From: Acidobacteriota bacterium
Lineage (GTDB): Bacteria > Acidobacteriota > Blastocatellia > Pyrinomonadales > Pyrinomonadaceae
Length of the DNA: 64,000 nucleotides
Direction of reading: 5' to 3'
Assembly: GCA_025463135.1 (NCBI GenBank)
Contig: JAOAPY010000008.1
Coordinates: 1-64,000 of the forward strand
Below are positions 61,246 to 64,000 of the stretch, piece by piece. The notes under the pieces are model-generated. The model did not search any database. It saw nothing but the letters and a program-made list of their open reading frames with translations, and was not told the DNA's origin. The position numbers and the translations under genes are program-made. How positions within the stretch are numbered: position 1 is the stretch's first letter; every line of letters starts with the position of its first letter.

Positions 61246-62514
61246 TTACGCCGCCTCGCCTACTCTGCTCCCTGCATAGTCGGATGCATGTGTGCGCATG
61301 AAATAAACAGCCAGCAGAAAAGCGAGAAACATGATCGCCGCTCCGGTCCAGAAAGTAACAAAGAGTGAGTGGTCGCTCATGTTGTGTGTCAGGCCGTCCG
61401 CGCCACGACGCGCAATTGAACTGTGAATCAGCACGGCTGCCAGCAAAGGTCCGACAGCCCGCGCCAAGCTGGCAGTTGACTGTGTAACTCCCAACACCCC
61501 TCCCTGCTCAGCCGCGCTGACGCTCTTTGAGGCCAGACTTAAGAGAGCCGGAGTGGCAAGTGAATTTCCCATTGAAAAGATGCCGCCGCCGGCCAACAAC
61601 GCCAGCAATCCGCCCACCGCGGGACCTACAAAGGGAATCGCAAAAAGACTGGCGGCGAAACAAAGCGCGCCGACGACTACCAGCGGCAACTCGCCAAACT
61701 TTTTCACTAAACGCCCAATCAGTCCGCCCTGAATTATCACCGCAATGACGCCCACATAAGCAAAGAGGTAGCCAGTGTGTTGGGCGTCATAGCCAAAACG
61801 AAAAATCGTGTAAAGAGAAAACGCCGTAGTCATAATTGAGAAGGCGACGATGAACAAAAAATAAATGCCAAGCACAAAGCCCAGACGTGGTTGGGCAATT
61901 GATCGGATCAACTGTTTGAAGCCGCGCCCGCCCGCGGCCGAGACCCGAGCGGGATGATCGGCGGTTACCGTCTCAGGCAGGGTAAAGTAAAGCAGCGTGG
62001 CATTCGCAAAACATAAGCAAGCCGCAAATAAAAACGGCACCGCGATACCCCACCGGCTCAGGATGCCTCCTATGGCTGGGCCGAAAACAAAGCCAAGACC
62101 AAAAGCGGCGCCCAATAGTCCCATGCCTTTGGCGCGATCCTCTTTGGTAGTAATGTCGGCGATGTAGGCTTGAGCGGTTGAAATATTTCCACCGGTGATT
62201 CCGTCCAGAATTCGTCCTACAAAGAGCATCCACAGCGTCGTCGCAAACCCAAGAATAAGAAACCCGATTCCGGTTCCGATAATGGAAATGAGCAGCACGG
62301 GCCGCCGGCCATACTTATCCGAGAGCCGTCCCAGGATCGGCGAAAACACCAGCTGCATAATTGAGTAGGAGGCGAACAGCAGACCTACCGTGCGCGGAGT
62401 GGCATTAAAGCGAGTGCCTTCAGCATAGAAAGGCAGAACGGGAATGACGATGCCGAATCCGACAAGATCGATAAAAACAGTAGTGAAGATTACGACGAGT
62501 GGCGAGCGTTTCAT
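61246..62514 (-). CDS. MFS transporter, TetA-like drug efflux subfamily
   Basis: 422 residues with 12 membrane segments. The start VIFTTVFIDLVGFGIVIPVLP and motif A GRLSDKYGRRPVLL between spans 2 and 3 match the DHA1 family that includes TetA; motif C is seen in GLGFVFGPAIGGILS. It is likely a proton-driven exporter of small molecules. Substrate unknown. Confidence 0.92.
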   Translation of the reverse strand: MKRSPLVVIFTTVFIDLVGFGIVIPVLPFYAEGTRFNATPRTVGLLFASYSIMQLVFSPILGRLSDKYGRRPVLLISIIGTGIGFLILGFATTLWMLFVGRILDGITGGNISTAQAYIADITTKEDRAKGMGLLGAAFGLGFVFGPAIGGILSRWGIAVPFLFAACLCFANATLLYFTLPETVTADHPARVSAAGGRGFKQLIRSIAQPRLGFVLGIYFLFIVAFSIMTTAFSLYTIFRFGYDAQHTGYLFAYVGVIAVIIQGGLIGRLVKKFGELPLVVVGALCFAASLFAIPFVGPAVGGLLALLAGGGIFSMGNSLATPALLSLASKSVSAAEQGGVLGVTQSTASLARAVGPLLAAVLIHSSIARRGADGLTHNMSDHSLFVTFWTGAAIMFLAFLLAVYFMRTHASDYAGSRVGEAA

Positions 62515-62528
62515 GAATCAGAACTATA

Positions 62529-62643
62529 GGTCTTTGGACTTTGGTTTTTGGTCTTTGATTTTTGTCTTCCTAAAAAGGGCGTCAAGGTCTGAAGGTGAAT
62601 GCGATACTAAGAAAAAATAAAGACCCAAGACCAAAAACCAAAG
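62529..62643. repeat. Inverted heptamer words around MFS and DoxX genes
   Basis: ggtctttggactttggttttt (62529 on) and its inverted form aagacccaagaccaaaaacc (62615-62643), a potential hairpin of two 7-bp arrays. Confidence 0.65.
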
Positions 62644-62651
62644 GCCAGGCA

Positions 62652-63092
62652 TTATCGTCGTCTTCCTCCCGACCCACTGAGTCCCAAATCAACCGAAAGC
62701 GCGCCGCCGCCGGAGACGAGCAGTGCGAGGCAACCTGCGAGCAGCACCAGTGGGTACTCAAATCCTTTGGGTGCGAAAAAGATGGGCCAGTGAACGCCGG
62801 CAACCGCGACCAACATGGTGCAGGCAAGGAAAAATGCACCTACCCTCGTGAGCAATCCTAATAGCAACAGCAGGCCGCCAATCAATTCAGATACGGCTGC
62901 CGCCCCCATCCACAACCATGCGGGCCGCATGAAGGGATAAGGAGCAGATAACGAGGTGAAGCCTTTCAGGCCTGGTCCGCCAAAGCTTCCCAGCACCTTT
63001 TGCGAGCCGTGAGCCAGAAAGATAATGCCCACCGCCAGCCGAAGCGGAACCGTGAACCAGGTCGAAGAAGTAGCGATCAATCTTCTGAACAT
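62652..63092 (-). CDS. DoxX family membrane protein
   Basis: 146 residues, four membrane segments. The opening PLRLAVGIIFLAHGSQKVLGSFGGPGL is the DoxX pattern, with ELIGGLLLLLGLLTRVGAF later and a C-terminal Gly-rich end. DoxX proteins are linked to thiosulfate:quinone reduction in archaea and to redox stress in actinobacteria; no direct function can be assigned. Confidence 0.9.
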   Translation of the reverse strand: MFRRLIATSSTWFTVPLRLAVGIIFLAHGSQKVLGSFGGPGLKGFTSLSAPYPFMRPAWLWMGAAAVSELIGGLLLLLGLLTRVGAFFLACTMLVAVAGVHWPIFFAPKGFEYPLVLLAGCLALLVSGGGALSVDLGLSGSGGRRR

Positions 63093-63282
63093 CAGCGCAC
63101 CTCTTTAGCAGTTTGTTTCAGGAGCCTCATGATATTAATTTATCTCATGCGAAATGTCGCGCCGTGTGGCGGCCGCTTTGATTAATGACAATTACTCCTG
63201 ACACTTGCCTCTTCTCGATCGTCGCGTATAGTAATCGATTTTTAGAAATCTTCTAGTTCGATAGCGTAGGCAGACTTACACT

Positions 63283-63831
63283 ATGCCCTCAATAGAGACT
63301 GCCAGATTGTATTTGCGAATGTTTCGCGACGAAGATCTCGATCAGCTGGTAACTTTGCTGGCTGACGCCGATGTTGTTCGCTACGTTGGCAACGGCCTGC
63401 CCATCCCGCGCGAGGAGTCAGAGAACGCGCTGCACAGTATCATCCGCCATTGGGACAATCATGGCTTTGGCCGCTGGGCCATCATCGATAAGGAAGCGCG
63501 GGAATTCATCGGCTTTGGAGGCCTGCGATCACTCCTGGGAACTCCGGAGGTGGTCTATCATCTGGCAAAGCGCTACTGGGGCCGGGGGCTGGCTACGGAA
63601 ATTGCCCGAGCGAGTCTGCGCTTCGGTTTTGAAGATCGTAAGTTTGATCGCATTGTCGCGGTCGCCAAACCGGACAACGCAGCTTCGATTCATGTAATGG
63701 AAAAAGCCGGCATGAAGTTCGAAATGAATACCTCCTATTATGATATCGATGTCGTCCAGTACCGTATCAATCGATCGGAATTTTCGATTGATAATTCACC
63801 CTACACTTTGCTGCGCGAAAGCGCTGGCTAG
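63283..63831 (+). CDS. GNAT acetyltransferase (RimJ/RimL type)
   Basis: 182 residues. The family pattern begins METARLYLR-like (IETARLYLRMFRDEDLDQLV), then FGRWAIIDKEAREFIGFGGL, YHLAKRYWGRGLATEIARA (acetyl-CoA loop) and VAKPDNAASIHVMEKAGMKF. It transfers an acetyl group to an N-terminus or small molecule. Confidence 0.93.
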   Translation: MPSIETARLYLRMFRDEDLDQLVTLLADADVVRYVGNGLPIPREESENALHSIIRHWDNHGFGRWAIIDKEAREFIGFGGLRSLLGTPEVVYHLAKRYWGRGLATEIARASLRFGFEDRKFDRIVAVAKPDNAASIHVMEKAGMKFEMNTSYYDIDVVQYRINRSEFSIDNSPYTLLRESAG

Positions 63832-63879
63832 GTTCGGCGAGGGGCTGTTAGAATGCCGCTAACGAAGGAAAACCTGGTC

Positions 63880-64000
63880 ATGAGTCAAGCCTTATTCGAA
63901 CCCATTGTAGAGCCGGCTCAAACTGAATCTTCAGTGATACTCCACCTGCGACCTGCCGTCGATCTCACCGACGACGAGTTTTTCGCTCTGTGCGCGATCA
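63880..64000 (+). CDS. Uma2-family protein (N-terminal part, runs out of the window)
   Basis: ATG 63880 with GAAGGAAA before it; the frame is open to the window end. The first 40 residues read MSQALFEPIVEP ... LTDDEFFALCAI, as in Uma2 (DUF820) proteins, a restriction-endonuclease-like fold. The catalytic motifs lie outside the window. Confidence 0.6.
   Translation, partial: MSQALFEPIVEPAQTESSVILHLRPAVDLTDDEFFALCAI

Noticed and set aside
1-64000. tRNA, rRNA or other structured RNA genes
   Set aside because: I scanned the gene-free stretches for T-loop and cloverleaf patterns and riboswitch-like leaders by eye and found none I could support; a covariance-model scan would be needed to be sure.

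Overview
The window looks like a piece of a Gram-negative, GC-moderate bacterial chromosome, most likely Acidobacteriota of the Blastocatellia/Pyrinomonadaceae type. This rests on a VWFA protein of the acidobacterial kind, a DUF4214 protein, many lipoproteins and outer-membrane/periplasm proteins, frequent TTG/GTG starts, and intergenic spaces full of short palindromic repeat families and 7-bp 'word' arrays. The taxon is an inference; no rRNA or tRNA gene was seen.

Layout. 1-6.2 kb: end of a DUF4214 protein, a membrane-anchored unknown, the quality-control pair Hsp20-Lon, a SIMPL protein and a Rieske ferredoxin. 6.6-10.3 kb: ferredoxin, fumarase C, a Tat-exported unknown and a single-domain rhodanese. 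10.5-17 kb: a 2-oxoacid dehydrogenase set (E3, E1alpha, E1beta, E2) with a retropepsin-like gene between the two E1 subunits; the lipoate genes lipB (20.6 kb) and lipA (25.0 kb) that would activate its E2 lie close by. 17-25 kb: OmpA-family and VWFA proteins, a threonine/serine dehydratase with a translationally coupled 57-residue membrane peptide, and a three-gene membrane cluster. 26-37 kb: an interrupted cytochrome P460 gene, an alcohol dehydrogenase/quinone reductase, a GT-C-like membrane protein, a response regulator, a hydrolase, DUF763, a cation efflux protein, DUF2277 and an AAA ATPase.

38.4-47.3 kb is a sulfur/redox island and the most interesting part. Two tandem exported rhodanese-like genes each carry an in-frame UGA at the same place (Tyr-Cys-Ser-UGA-Pro), exactly where I expect the second Cys of a C-x-C-P motif. 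Coding continues past both UGAs with clear similarity between the copies. Starting 22 nt after each UGA there is a five-base loop closed by a 7-bp stem, and three base pairs of the stem differ in a compensated way between the copies. I read them as a pair of selenocysteine rhodaneses with bacterial SECIS elements. They diverge from a gene fusing a four-cluster ferredoxin (PsrB-like) to an NrfD/PsrC-like membrane domain. This is followed by a molybdopterin oxidoreductase and a persulfide dioxygenase-rhodanese fusion, with a ParE/RelE-type toxin-antitoxin pair spliced in and overlapping the molybdoenzyme start.

47.4-53.4 kb holds an apparent O-acylation locus: SGNH hydrolase, MBOAT acyltransferase, second SGNH protein, dedicated acyl carrier protein and ketoacyl-ACP synthase III. 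53.5-64 kb: PEGA/TPR protein, soluble lytic transglycosylase, GAF protein, receiver protein, CYTH protein, DUF3298 lipoprotein, MFS exporter, DoxX, GNAT, and the start of a Uma2-type gene.

Repeats deserve attention in their own right. At least five palindromic families recur, some supply stop codons or C-terminal codons of genes, one lies inside the molybdoenzyme reading frame, and one element has its 71-bp core inverted between two copies.
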